This document shows, piece after piece, positions 17,495 through 25,831 of a stretch of DNA of 64,000 nt; the stretch's first letter is position 1; each line of letters starts with the position of its first letter. Where the stretch lies: the NCBI GenBank assembly GCA_046541515.1, contig JBKHDD010000005.1:1-64000 (forward strand), given 5' to 3'. Source of the DNA: CAYFVR01 sp046541515 (GTDB lineage Bacteria > Desulfobacterota > Desulfobacteria > Desulfobacterales > Desulfococcaceae). The notes under the pieces are model-generated. The model made no database searches. It worked only from the letters and a program-made list of their open reading frames with translations, and was not told the DNA's origin. The position numbers and the translations under genes are program-made.

Positions 17495-17534
17495 ACCAGT
17501 GCCCCCCATTTAATCTGATCTTAAATGGCTGTAT

Positions 17535-19121
17535 TTACACCCACCCGACAGCCACCACCAACACCCGCACCCCGCCAACCAATTCCTCACCGGAAATCTG
17601 CCCCAAAACATCTTCATCTTCGACGGGCACAAACACGGCGAGGGTGATGGACGTAAGGTTCAATTTTTTTGCATACCCCGCCGCCTGTTCTTTGGACTTT
17701 TCCAGCTCCACCTGATCCTTGTAGCTTTTTACTTCGATAACGCCCCGTTGGCCGCCGCAACGAAGGTGCAGGTCCACCCTTCCGTTGCCGGTGGGAAATT
17801 CCGGGCTGATGGCGCAACGGGAACCGACCGCCTGATACAGCCAGAAATACAGGTGAAAATGGCCCACGGCCTCACGCAAGTGCAGATCCGTCCGCCGGGG
17901 CTGGTCTTTCCAGGGATTAAGTCCCTTGGCCTTCAGGCGCGCCAGATACTTTTTATAGCGATCCAAAAGTGCCGGAAGGTCGAGTTCGGTTTTATCGAAC
18001 ACATCGGCCAGCCGGTCCAGCGGTTCGAGCGCGAGGATGGGGGAGCGTTCCCCGATGATGTCCAGGGTGAGCGCGTTGTACAGCCGGTGCTGTATGAACG
18101 GGTTGGCGAAACGGCAGATTTCCGTTTTTCCGCCATGGGAATCCGCCACGGTTTCCACATCGATAATGCCGTGCAGATAGGCGTAGGCGCACCATTCGGA
18201 ATCGATGGAAAAAGGGATGTCCGACCGCGTGAACAGTTCGAGAATATGATTCCGGTATTCTCCCTTGGCTTTTTTCACGAGATTCAGGATGGTGTTGTTC
18301 CATTCCTTCACCCGCGCCAGGCGGAACACATCCTTCCAGGTATCCAAACCAATGGTTTTTTCTTGGCCGGGATTGTAGGTTTCGGTCAGCAGTTCGCCGA
18401 ACCAGCACACCAGCCCCGGCTGTCCCCGAGTGGCATCGTTGACGCCTTGCACTACCGCGGATTCCACCTTCTGGCCGCTCTCGTTCTGATACTGCAAGAA
18501 CAATTCTTCCACCTCTTCCGGTTCAAAATTGGGAACATGCAGGGAGCGCTGAATATTGAAAGGCGAACCCCGTTCGCTTTCGACCCCGAGGACCGCCCGG
18601 ACCCCGATCAAGGCCAGGCCGTGAAGGACAAAATTTTTTCGGTCCAGATACATGTCCCGAAACATGCTTACCAGATGATCGATCACCATGGGCGGCAGTT
18701 TGTCAAACTCGTCGATAAACAGGATCAGAGGCTTTTTAAAAATTCCGGCGCTTCGGGAAAACAGGTTTCCAAATGTCTCCCAGTCTGCCGGCGCTTCAAC
18801 GGGTACGTTAAAAAACCGCTGGAAAAAGAGAGGAACCCGGGAAAGAAACGCCTCCGGTGGATCTTCCGGCTTCAGAATGACGCCTTGCATCGACATTAAC
18901 CCGATTGAAAACTGATCGGAATGATGTTTTTCGATTTCCCTCTTCACCTGTCGCATGAGCCACGTCTTTCCGGTTTGCCTCGGCGCCCAAACGGTAAAAT
19001 AATGCCCCCCTTTTTCAGGATTTCCAATTAGCTGCTCTTTGGTCCGGTTCACCAGTGCCACACGTTCCACGCAGAAATTTTCCTCGCAATCCACCGGACC
19101 GTAAGAATTGAATCGTCTCAT
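17535..19121 (-). CDS. AAA-like ATPase with C-terminal PD-(D/E)XK nuclease-like domain
   Basis: 528 residues. The N-terminal half is an AAA-like P-loop ATPase: Walker A WAPRQTGKT (about 45-53), Walker B PLILFIDEFDK (about 131-141), and sensor-like region GLALIGVRAVLG. The C-terminal ~75 residues hold a nuclease-type core, FPTGNGRVDLHLRCGGQRG followed by VIEVKSYK, i.e. the D ... ExK spacing of the PD-(D/E)XK fold. This two-domain design is common in mobile, often defence-linked, genes of unknown role (AAA_14/AAA-like plus PDDEXK_9-like). The gene is flanked by a transposase remnant and a 118-bp inverted-repeat element and is less GC-rich than its neighbours, so transfer is likely. Substrate unknown. 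Confidence 0.8.
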   Translation of the reverse strand: MRRFNSYGPVDCEENFCVERVALVNRTKEQLIGNPEKGGHYFTVWAPRQTGKTWLMRQVKREIEKHHSDQFSIGLMSMQGVILKPEDPPEAFLSRVPLFFQRFFNVPVEAPADWETFGNLFSRSAGIFKKPLILFIDEFDKLPPMVIDHLVSMFRDMYLDRKNFVLHGLALIGVRAVLGVESERGSPFNIQRSLHVPNFEPEEVEELFLQYQNESGQKVESAVVQGVNDATRGQPGLVCWFGELLTETYNPGQEKTIGLDTWKDVFRLARVKEWNNTILNLVKKAKGEYRNHILELFTRSDIPFSIDSEWCAYAYLHGIIDVETVADSHGGKTEICRFANPFIQHRLYNALTLDIIGERSPILALEPLDRLADVFDKTELDLPALLDRYKKYLARLKAKGLNPWKDQPRRTDLHLREAVGHFHLYFWLYQAVGSRCAISPEFPTGNGRVDLHLRCGGQRGVIEVKSYKDQVELEKSKEQAAGYAKKLNLTSITLAVFVPVEDEDVLGQISGEELVGGVRVLVVAVGWV

Positions 19122-19725
19122 ATCCTTATGCCTCCAATTTCAAATTCGGTTGCCTCGCAGCCAGTTCCCCATCAAAATAAACGGCGCCCAATAAAAAGGA
19201 TGGGCATACGGCCGCTCCGGCCCGGGCCAGTTCCAGCGACCCCACCACGCCCCCCTCTACTGGGGACCGTTTATTTTGGTGGGGCATTGGTTGTGACTAA
19301 CCCCTCTTTGGGGAGCCTACCTCCATATCTATAATAGCCCTCTCTTCCCGCCGATTTACAAAAAATTCCTTTGCTATGTCTTTCTTTAAAGTTACCCCCC
19401 CAATTTTCCACAAAAAATGGAAACCTCCCTCTTATTTTCCATACATCCCACCCTTTTCAAATCAAATCAACTGTATTTTCGGAATATAACCCGCCTTGCT
19501 CTTCATCAAGCCCTAACAAAAACCGGTTATTGTTTTACCAATAGGTTGAAAAATTTTCCGCAGGATGGCACAGGAAGCCCTTTGGGTTCGGGGTGCGCTT
19601 GGTCTTTGCCGCCAAAAATGGGCCGGGAACAACCCGCCCGTCCGAGACGGGCGTCCACGGTCGCCCTTCCGTCCGCAGGGCGGCCAAAAAGGAAGATATC
19701 CATCACGAAAAAATGGGGAGGATAC
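19122..19725. other. Intergenic gap upstream of the chemoreceptor
   Basis: AT-rich centre without a supported gene. It carries the inverted-repeat element at 19167-19284, a TATAAT (19330-19335) without a good -35 partner, a small hairpin TTTCCA/TGGAAA near 19416-19434, and an 8-bp stem with triloop CGCCCGTC-CGA-GACGGGCG (19635-19653) 70 bases ahead of the chemoreceptor start. No riboswitch fold was recognised. Confidence 0.5.
19167..19284. repeat. Inverted-repeat element with 18-bp ends (copy H)
   Basis: CCCCATCAAAATAAACGG (19167-19184) and CCGTTTATTTTGGTGGGG (19267-19284) are complementary at 17 of 18 positions and enclose 82 GC-rich bases without coding capacity. The end sequence CCGTTTATTTTGG differs by one base from the CCGTTCATTTTGG of the dispersed family, so it is placed there as a divergent copy. 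Confidence 0.65.
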
Positions 19726-21783
19726 ATGCCAAAACTCCACATGGGATTGCGGTCCAAAATGGTGGTTCAGCTCGGGGGCGTCCTGCTGATTTCGTTCGCC
19801 CTGATGCTCTATTTCGTGTCGCTGCGATCCGCGGAAACGGCGAAAGGGTCCGCCCGCCAATTCGCGGAAACGCTGGCGGACCAATACGGCGCGGAAGTGG
19901 AGGCCGAACTGGAGGCCGCCATGAACACCGCCCGCACCACGGCCCAGTTTTTCGCCGGGCTCAAAAACAGCGGCCTTCCCATGGAGCGCCCGGCCCTTGT
20001 CCGGGGCTTGCGGGGCGTGTTGTCTCAATCGCCCGGGCTGTTCGGCATCTGGACCGTCTGGGAACCCGACGCCCTGGACGGCCGGGACGCCGAATTCGTC
20101 GACGCCCCCGGCCACGACGGAACCGGACGCTTCATCCCCTACTGGAATCGCCAGGGCGGACTACATTTGGAGCCCTGCGTGGATTACGACGCCCCGGGTC
20201 TCAACGGCGACTACTACCGACGGCCCATGACCACCGGCCATGAAATCCTGCTGGAACCGGTGGCCTACCAGATCGGCGGGGAGCTTGTGACGGTGGTCAG
20301 CGCCATCGTGCCCATCGAAACCGACGCGGGACGGCTGGGGGTGGTCGGCGTGGATTTTTCCATGGACCGGATGGCGGAAATCGCCAGTGGAATCCGTCCC
20401 TTGGGGGCTGGATTCGGTCTTGTCGCCGCCCAGAACCACAACGTCGCGGCGGGGCCGGAGGCGGAATGGAGCGGAAAACCGACGACGGAGGTGCTGGATC
20501 TGCCGGAAAAGGTTCACGAGGCCGCCCACGCCGGCGAAAGCATCCGGCACCATGTCCATCTGGACGGCCGGGAATACCTCGCCGCCTCCTCCGCCATTCG
20601 CGTCGGGAAGGCGGAGGAGGCCTGGCGGCTTTGGGTGGCGCTTCCCATGCGGGAAGCCATGGCGGAGGTCCGCTCCCTTCGCCAGAGGATGCTGGCCGTT
20701 TCCGCCGGGGCGCTGGCGATCCTTTTCGCGGCGATCTTCATTCTTTCCCGCCAGATCACGCGAAAGACCCGGAAGCTGGCCCGGGAACTCGGGGAGGATT
20801 CCGAGGACCTGAACACCGCCTCTCGGGAGGTGGCCGCCATCAGCCGGCAAATTTCCGAAGGGGCCGGCGAGCAGGCGGCGGGGTTGGAGGAAACGTCGGC
20901 TTCGCTGGAGGAAATTTCGGCCCTCAGTCGAGAAAACGCCGGTCGCGTGGCGGAAATCGACCGCGTCATGCGGGAGGACGCCTCGGAAAGCTTCCAAGAG
21001 ATCCAGCGGCGGATGTCCGACATGAACCAGGCCGCCGCCGCGGTCCAGAGGGCCGGGGAGGAGACGGCGCGGATCATCCGGACCATCGACGAAATCGCCT
21101 TTCAGACCAATTTGCTTTCCCTGAACGCGGCGGTGGAGGCGGCCCGGGCGGGCGAAGCCGGCGCGGGATTCGGCGTGGTGGCGGAGGAAGTGCGGGCCCT
21201 GGCCATCCGGGCGGCCGAGGCCGCGCGGGAATCGGCCGGCCTGATCCAGAAAACCCGACGCCACAACGCCGAGATCGTGGAACTGGCCGAAAAGGTCAAC
21301 GGCGCGGTGGCCGGCAACCACGACATCGCCGAACGGGTGACCCGGGCCATGGCCGACATTCGTTCCGCCTCCGACCACCAAGCTGAAGGACTGGGGGAAA
21401 TCAGCCGGGCCGCGGCGGAAATGGACCGGGTCGTTCAGCAAAACGCCGCCTCCGCCCAGGAAGCCTCCGCCGTCGCATACGCCTTGCTGGAACGGGCCGA
21501 CCGAAGCCGCAAATCCGTGGCCGAACTGCTCGCGGTGATCGCGGGGAAAAATGGGAATTCCCGCTTGGCCCCTTCGATTCCGGAGAAAGTGGAATCCGGT
21601 GTCTCCCTCTGTCGGTTCACCCGCCATCCAGTTTCCCGTCGCGGCAGCGCCAAAAAGAACGGTTCATCGGCGAGGGGTGGTGAAAGTCCCAAGGTCATCG
21701 GCCCTCCCGCCGAGAGCCTTCCAAGCCCGCCGGAATGGGAAAAGAAAGAGGGGAAGGAAGCGGAAAACCGGGAAAACGTTTAA
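19726..21783 (+). CDS. Methyl-accepting chemotaxis protein with double-Cache sensor
   Basis: 685 residues from the ATG at 19726, which follows GGGAGGA. The first membrane helix (about 12-32) is followed by a periplasmic double-Cache-like sensor (about 40-310) with the marked motif WTVWEPDALDGRD ... PYWNRQGG ... EPCVDYDAPG ... DYY ... MTTG. The second membrane helix is near 325-345. No clear HAMP domain follows. The cytoplasmic signalling tip DEIAFQTNLLSLNAAVEAAR (about 464-483) is intact. It senses an extracytoplasmic ligand and signals to CheA/CheW. The same sensor motif recurs in the kinase at 25713-28556. The next gene, a CheY-CheC fusion, is on the same strand. Confidence 0.93.
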   Translation: MPKLHMGLRSKMVVQLGGVLLISFALMLYFVSLRSAETAKGSARQFAETLADQYGAEVEAELEAAMNTARTTAQFFAGLKNSGLPMERPALVRGLRGVLSQSPGLFGIWTVWEPDALDGRDAEFVDAPGHDGTGRFIPYWNRQGGLHLEPCVDYDAPGLNGDYYRRPMTTGHEILLEPVAYQIGGELVTVVSAIVPIETDAGRLGVVGVDFSMDRMAEIASGIRPLGAGFGLVAAQNHNVAAGPEAEWSGKPTTEVLDLPEKVHEAAHAGESIRHHVHLDGREYLAASSAIRVGKAEEAWRLWVALPMREAMAEVRSLRQRMLAVSAGALAILFAAIFILSRQITRKTRKLARELGEDSEDLNTASREVAAISRQISEGAGEQAAGLEETSASLEEISALSRENAGRVAEIDRVMREDASESFQEIQRRMSDMNQAAAAVQRAGEETARIIRTIDEIAFQTNLLSLNAAVEAARAGEAGAGFGVVAEEVRALAIRAAEAARESAGLIQKTRRHNAEIVELAEKVNGAVAGNHDIAERVTRAMADIRSASDHQAEGLGEISRAAAEMDRVVQQNAASAQEASAVAYALLERADRSRKSVAELLAVIAGKNGNSRLAPSIPEKVESGVSLCRFTRHPVSRRGSAKKNGSSARGGESPKVIGPPAESLPSPPEWEKKEGKEAENRENV

Positions 21784-21826
21784 CAAAACCCTAACTTGAC
21801 CCATTCTCGGCCGGAAAGATAAACGT

Positions 21827-21832
21827 TATAAT
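21827..21832 (+). promoter_or_regulatory. Perfect -10 hexamer upstream of the CheY-CheC gene
   Basis: TATAAT lies 102 bases before the start codon at 21934. The nearest -35-like hexamer, TTGACC (21796-21801), is 25 bases away, too far for a standard promoter, so only the -10 is proposed. Confidence 0.3.
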
Positions 21833-21933
21833 TTATCCAATAAAGGACGGCGGCGTTTCGTGTGGTTCGATCGACCAGGGCACCCCCTGCCGTCCGGATC
21901 GATCGGATCGGTTTTTTTTCCGGGGAAACTCCC

Positions 21934-22965
21934 ATGGAAGGGTGTTTGAACGCTTTGAAAAAAATCCTCATTGTCGATGACTCCCCCGTTGCGCGGATGA
22001 TGCTGAAAAGCTGTCTGCCCAAGGCCAAGGAATTTTCCCTGGCCGAGGCCGGAAACGGGCGGGAGGCCATCGAGAAATATTTCGATTTCGGCCCGGAGCT
22101 GACCTTCATGGATCTGACCATGCCGGAGATGGACGGCTATGCCGCCATCGAGCGCATCCGCGAAAGAGACCCGGAGGCCCGGATCGTGGTGATGACCGCC
22201 GACGTTCAAAAGCGGGCGGTGGAGCGGGTTCAAAACCTGGGAGCCTTGGACATCCTGAAAAAACCGCCCCGTGCCGAGGTGGTGTTCCAGACCCTCTCCC
22301 GCATCGAAGCCGAGATGACCCAAACGCCCGTCCGGACGGTCTTTTCCGAAAGGGAAAAGGACATCCTCCAGGAGATCATGAACATCGCCTTCGGCAACGC
22401 GGCGGCCGATCTCTCGGAAATTATTGACATTTACGTGGAGCTGACCGCCCCGAAGGTGCGACTGATCGGCGCCGCGGAAATTCCCGGCCACATTTCGGAG
22501 CGGATGCGGCTCGGCGACGACGGCACCAGCCTGGTGGTGCAGAATTTCTGGGGCAATTTCAACGGAATGGGGCTTCTGGTCCTTCCGGAAAACGCGGGCA
22601 TGGGCCTCATTCGGGTGATGCAGGACCTGGACGGCGACGAGGACGCCGACCGGCCCCTGGCCCACCAGGAACGGGAAATCCTGATGGAGGTGGGCAACAT
22701 CCTCATCGGGGCCTGCGTGGGCAAAATCTGCGAACTGCTGGACACCTTCGTCACCTACACGCCGCCGCGCATCGTTTCCGAGGCCGGACGAGACGGCCCG
22801 TCCTTCCTGGACTCCCTGGAGGAAGACCGGTTCGCCATCTTGCTGGAAACGGTGTTTCGTTTTGAAAGCGTGGACATCAACGGCCAATTGCTGCTGATCA
22901 CCAGCCAGAACGCCATCGAGTGGCTTCGCAAGGCGCTCAACGCCTTTATGGAACAGTGGGCATGA
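21934..22965 (+). CDS. CheY-CheC fusion (receiver plus CheC-type phosphatase)
   Basis: 343 residues from the ATG at 21934. Residues 9-125 form a receiver domain with D15/D16, phosphoacceptor D60 (FMDLTMPEMDG), T88 and K109. Residues about 138-330 form a CheC-like domain. Both active-site patterns D/S-xxx-E-xx-N-x22-P are visible: D143/E147/N150/P173 is exact, and the second (EILMEVGN, then Pro 23 residues on) keeps E, N and P. CheC proteins dephosphorylate CheY-P, so this may be a self-regulating adaptation or signal-termination module. Its stop overlaps the next start as ATGA (22962-22965), coupling it to the diguanylate cyclase. Confidence 0.9.
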   Translation: MEGCLNALKKILIVDDSPVARMMLKSCLPKAKEFSLAEAGNGREAIEKYFDFGPELTFMDLTMPEMDGYAAIERIRERDPEARIVVMTADVQKRAVERVQNLGALDILKKPPRAEVVFQTLSRIEAEMTQTPVRTVFSEREKDILQEIMNIAFGNAAADLSEIIDIYVELTAPKVRLIGAAEIPGHISERMRLGDDGTSLVVQNFWGNFNGMGLLVLPENAGMGLIRVMQDLDGDEDADRPLAHQEREILMEVGNILIGACVGKICELLDTFVTYTPPRIVSEAGRDGPSFLDSLEEDRFAILLETVFRFESVDINGQLLLITSQNAIEWLRKALNAFMEQWA

Positions 22966-23909
22966 AGCTCGACCAGCTATTCGACATGATCGACATCGGC
23001 ATAGTGGTGCTGGATTTGCGGCTCGCCGTGTGTCGATGGAACCGCTGGATGGAGATCCACAGCGGCATTTCCGCCGAAGAGATTATTGGCAGGCCGGCCT
23101 TCGACTTTTTCCCGAATTTGGATTCCCCTCGGTTCCACCGCAATTTCAAGGCGGTTTCCACCTTCGGCAACTTCGCCTTTTTCTCCCGAAAGCTCCACCG
23201 ATATCTCTTCCCCCTTCCCGTTCCCGCCCTTTCCGACGACGCCGCCGTTTTCGACCACATGCAGCAGACCTGCACCATGGGACCGCTTCGGGACGACGAC
23301 CAGGCGATCCGCCACGTCTACATCATGGTCCAGGACGTCACCGAAATCGCCGCATACGAACGAAAACTGCTGAAAATGAACATGCGGGACGGACTGACCG
23401 GGGCCTTCAACCGCCGGTACCTGGAAATCCGGCTGCGGGAGGAGTTGGAGCGATACGCCAGGTACGGCCGGCCTTTCAGCGTCATCCTTCAGGACCTGGA
23501 TTGGTTCAAGGCCGTCAACGACACCCATGGCCATCTCTGCGGCGATTTCGTCCTGAAAAAATTCACCGAACTCATGAAAACCCGACTTCGAAAATCGGAC
23601 CTGTTCGCCCGTTTCGGCGGGGAGGAGTTCTGCGTGCTGCTGACGGAAACCGAAGCCGAAAAGGCGTTGCTGTTGGCCGAAGAACTGCGCGCGCTGACGG
23701 AACAGACTGAGTTCGAATGGCGGGGAACGAAACTTTCCATTTCCATCAGCCAAGGTGTTTCCGAAATCCAGTCCGACGAGGACGGACCGGAATCGGTTCT
23801 TGAGCGCGCCGATCAGGCGCTGTACCGGGCAAAAATGGAGGGCCGCAATCAGGTGGTCGTCCATCGGAAAAAGGAAAAACCATGCGTTTCCGTTTTTCCC
23901 AAAAAATGA
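22962..23909 (+). CDS. PAS-GGDEF diguanylate cyclase
   Basis: 315 residues, starting in an ATGA overlap with the previous stop. The N-terminal ~130 residues are a PAS sensor (FDMIDIGIVVLDLRLAVCRW ... DVTEIAAYERKL). The GGDEF domain (about 140-305) carries the active form GGEEF at 219-223 and a product-inhibition site RxxD at R210-D213, so it is predicted to make c-di-GMP with feedback control. No membrane segment is present, so the enzyme is cytoplasmic. It is translated with the CheY-CheC protein and overlaps the following chemoreceptor by 28 bases, forming a compact signalling operon. Confidence 0.93.
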   Translation: MKLDQLFDMIDIGIVVLDLRLAVCRWNRWMEIHSGISAEEIIGRPAFDFFPNLDSPRFHRNFKAVSTFGNFAFFSRKLHRYLFPLPVPALSDDAAVFDHMQQTCTMGPLRDDDQAIRHVYIMVQDVTEIAAYERKLLKMNMRDGLTGAFNRRYLEIRLREELERYARYGRPFSVILQDLDWFKAVNDTHGHLCGDFVLKKFTELMKTRLRKSDLFARFGGEEFCVLLTETEAEKALLLAEELRALTEQTEFEWRGTKLSISISQGVSEIQSDEDGPESVLERADQALYRAKMEGRNQVVVHRKKEKPCVSVFPKK

Positions 23910-25831
23910 TCGCCCTGGTGGTCGCCGCGGTCCTGGTTTGTTCGGCGGCCATCGGACTGCTGACCTACCGGGTGGTCGCCGAGGGTTTCCAGGCCGAGGC
24001 CCGGCAGAACATTGTCGCCGCCGGCCGGGTGGTGGACGGCTTGATCGAAGGCCGCCGAGAGCGGTGCCTTCAGGCGGCGGGCCTGATCGCCGGGATGGCC
24101 GAAGTCCAGGGGGCCGTGGTCCGGGGGGACGCCGCCGATCTTCAAGAACGCGGGGCGGAATGGATGGCCGCCAGCGGCGCCGATTTCATGACCTTCACCG
24201 ACGCTTCGGGAAACGTGATCGCCCGTGCCCACGACGGTCGAAAGGGAGATTCCATCGCCAACCAGGAAATCCTGCGGATCGCCTTGGAAGGCCGAGCCGC
24301 GAGCGGCATCGGGGCCGGAAAACTGGTGGGACTGTCCATTCGGGCCGTTGCGCCGGTGACGGTCGATGGCCGGTTGGCGGGAGCCGTGCTGACGGGCATC
24401 CATCTGACCCGGGACAACGATTTCGTGGACGAAATCCGGGAAACACTGAGGGTTCACGCCACCGTGTTCCACGGCGACCGCCGGGTGTCCACCACCATCC
24501 GCCGGGCCGGGAAACGGATTCGCGGCACCCGGATGGAGAATCCCGCCGTCACCCGGACGGTGTTGGAAGAAGGAAAAACCTTCTACGACGTGAACGAAAT
24601 TTTGGGAGAAGACTTCACCGCGGCCTACTGGCCGATCCGGTCCGTCTCCGGCGAAAACTTGGGCATATGGTTCGTGGGAAAGGAGCGCTCTTTCTTGCAA
24701 CGGGCCTTTCTGGACATTCTGCGTTCGATTCTTCCGACCTCGGCGGGGGTGGGGCTGCTGGTTTCTCTGGCCGCATGGCTGACCGTTCGCCGGAGTCTGG
24801 CCCCGGTCTTCCCCTGCATCCGGTTCGCAAAGGGATTGGCCAAGGGACGGCTGTCCGGGCGCCTGCCTTCGGGCCGCTCCGATGAAATCGGCGAGCTGGC
24901 GGCGGCCCTCGGCCGTATGGCCGCCCGGCTGAGGGAGGTCGTCCGGGAGGTGGTTCACGGCGCCGAAAATGTTCGATCCGGAAGCCGGCAAGTGAGCGTC
25001 GGCGCCCAACAAATCGCGGCCGGGTCCGAGCGACAGAAAATCGCCGCCGAGGCGCTGATGCGGGCCATGGGAGAGCGGGCCGCGGCGGCGGAAGCGATGG
25101 CCGAATCCTCCGCCGCGAGAGCGGAGGAAAGCGGCGCGGCGGCCACGGAGGCGGTGAAGGCCCTGAGGGCCATCGCGGAGCAGATTCGGGTGGTGGAGGA
25201 GATCGCCCGGCAAACCGACCTTTTGGCCTTGAACGCGGCGGTGGAAGCCGCCCGGGCAGGAGAGGCCGGCAGGGGGTTCGCCGTTGTGGCGGATGAAGTG
25301 AGAAGCCTCGCGGAGAAATCCCAAACCGCCGCCAATTCGGTGGCGCGCATTTCCGAAAAAACCTTCGAAATCGCCGAGCGGTCCGGCTCCATCCTCGCCG
25401 AAATGGTTCCGGATATCCGGCGAACGGCGGAGCAGGTCCGGGACATCAGCGAAGCCTGTCGGGCCGGCGGTTCCGGGGCGGAGACGATTCGCGCCGCCTT
25501 CGATCAATTCGACAACGTGATCCGTGAAAACGCTTCCGCGGCGGAACAAATGGCCGCCGCGGCCGAAGAGCTGAACGCCCAGGCCGACCAGTTGGGCGAG
25601 ACGATACGTTTTTTCCGGGGAGAAGCGCAATCTGAAACGGGATTCGGCGCAAAGACGATTTCCATCAACCCGTCTTCGCGCGGCGGCTGTGAAATTCCGA
25701 CAAGCCAACCCTTCAGGGGGGCGAGGCGACGGCGCCGCGGTTCCACTCCGCCATCCGTTCTTCCGCCGGGGCGGCCGCCTTCGCGGCGTCCAGGGCCGCG
25801 CGAACCGTCCGGGCCAGTTGAAGCTGGGTGA
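23882..25831 (+). CDS. Methyl-accepting chemotaxis protein with single-Cache-like sensor
   Basis: 649 residues; the ATG lies 28 bases inside the cyclase gene. The first membrane helix is near residues 9-30. A periplasmic Cache-like domain (about 35-270) includes TFTDASGNVIARAHDGRKGD and FYDVNEILGEDFTAAYWPI. A second membrane helix (about 278-300) leads to a HAMP domain (about 305-355) and the signalling domain with tip ARQTDLLALNAAVEAARAGE. After IRFFRGEA (about 575-582) the last ~65 residues become low-complexity, Arg/Pro/Ser-rich and are encoded partly antisense to the end of the convergent kinase gene (25713-25831 overlap). That tail is probably read-through without function. Confidence 0.92.
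   Translation: MRFRFSQKMIALVVAAVLVCSAAIGLLTYRVVAEGFQAEARQNIVAAGRVVDGLIEGRRERCLQAAGLIAGMAEVQGAVVRGDAADLQERGAEWMAASGADFMTFTDASGNVIARAHDGRKGDSIANQEILRIALEGRAASGIGAGKLVGLSIRAVAPVTVDGRLAGAVLTGIHLTRDNDFVDEIRETLRVHATVFHGDRRVSTTIRRAGKRIRGTRMENPAVTRTVLEEGKTFYDVNEILGEDFTAAYWPIRSVSGENLGIWFVGKERSFLQRAFLDILRSILPTSAGVGLLVSLAAWLTVRRSLAPVFPCIRFAKGLAKGRLSGRLPSGRSDEIGELAAALGRMAARLREVVREVVHGAENVRSGSRQVSVGAQQIAAGSERQKIAAEALMRAMGERAAAAEAMAESSAARAEESGAAATEAVKALRAIAEQIRVVEEIARQTDLLALNAAVEAARAGEAGRGFAVVADEVRSLAEKSQTAANSVARISEKTFEIAERSGSILAEMVPDIRRTAEQVRDISEACRAGGSGAETIRAAFDQFDNVIRENASAAEQMAAAAEELNAQADQLGETIRFFRGEAQSETGFGAKTISINPSSRGGCEIPTSQPFRGARRRRRGSTPPSVLPPGRPPSRRPGPREPSGPVEAG

Noticed and set aside
19561..19580. 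GGATGGCACAGGAAGCCC as a sigma-54 promoter for the chemoreceptor
   Set aside because: The -24-like TGGCAC is present, but the -12 lacks TTGC and GG-N10-GC spacing fails.
19285..19725. A c-di-GMP or other riboswitch ahead of the chemoreceptor
   Set aside because: I looked for the conserved GEMM core (GCAAA, GGxACGCAAAGCC) and found none; only simple hairpins are present.
19417..19725. N-terminal extension of the chemoreceptor from an ATG at 19417
   Set aside because: The extra ~100 residues are unlike a receptor N-terminus; the ATG at 19726 has GGGAGGA and is followed directly by a normal membrane anchor.
21796..21832. TTGACC and TATAAT as a promoter pair
   Set aside because: The spacing of 25 bases is too long; only the -10 hexamer was kept, with low confidence.
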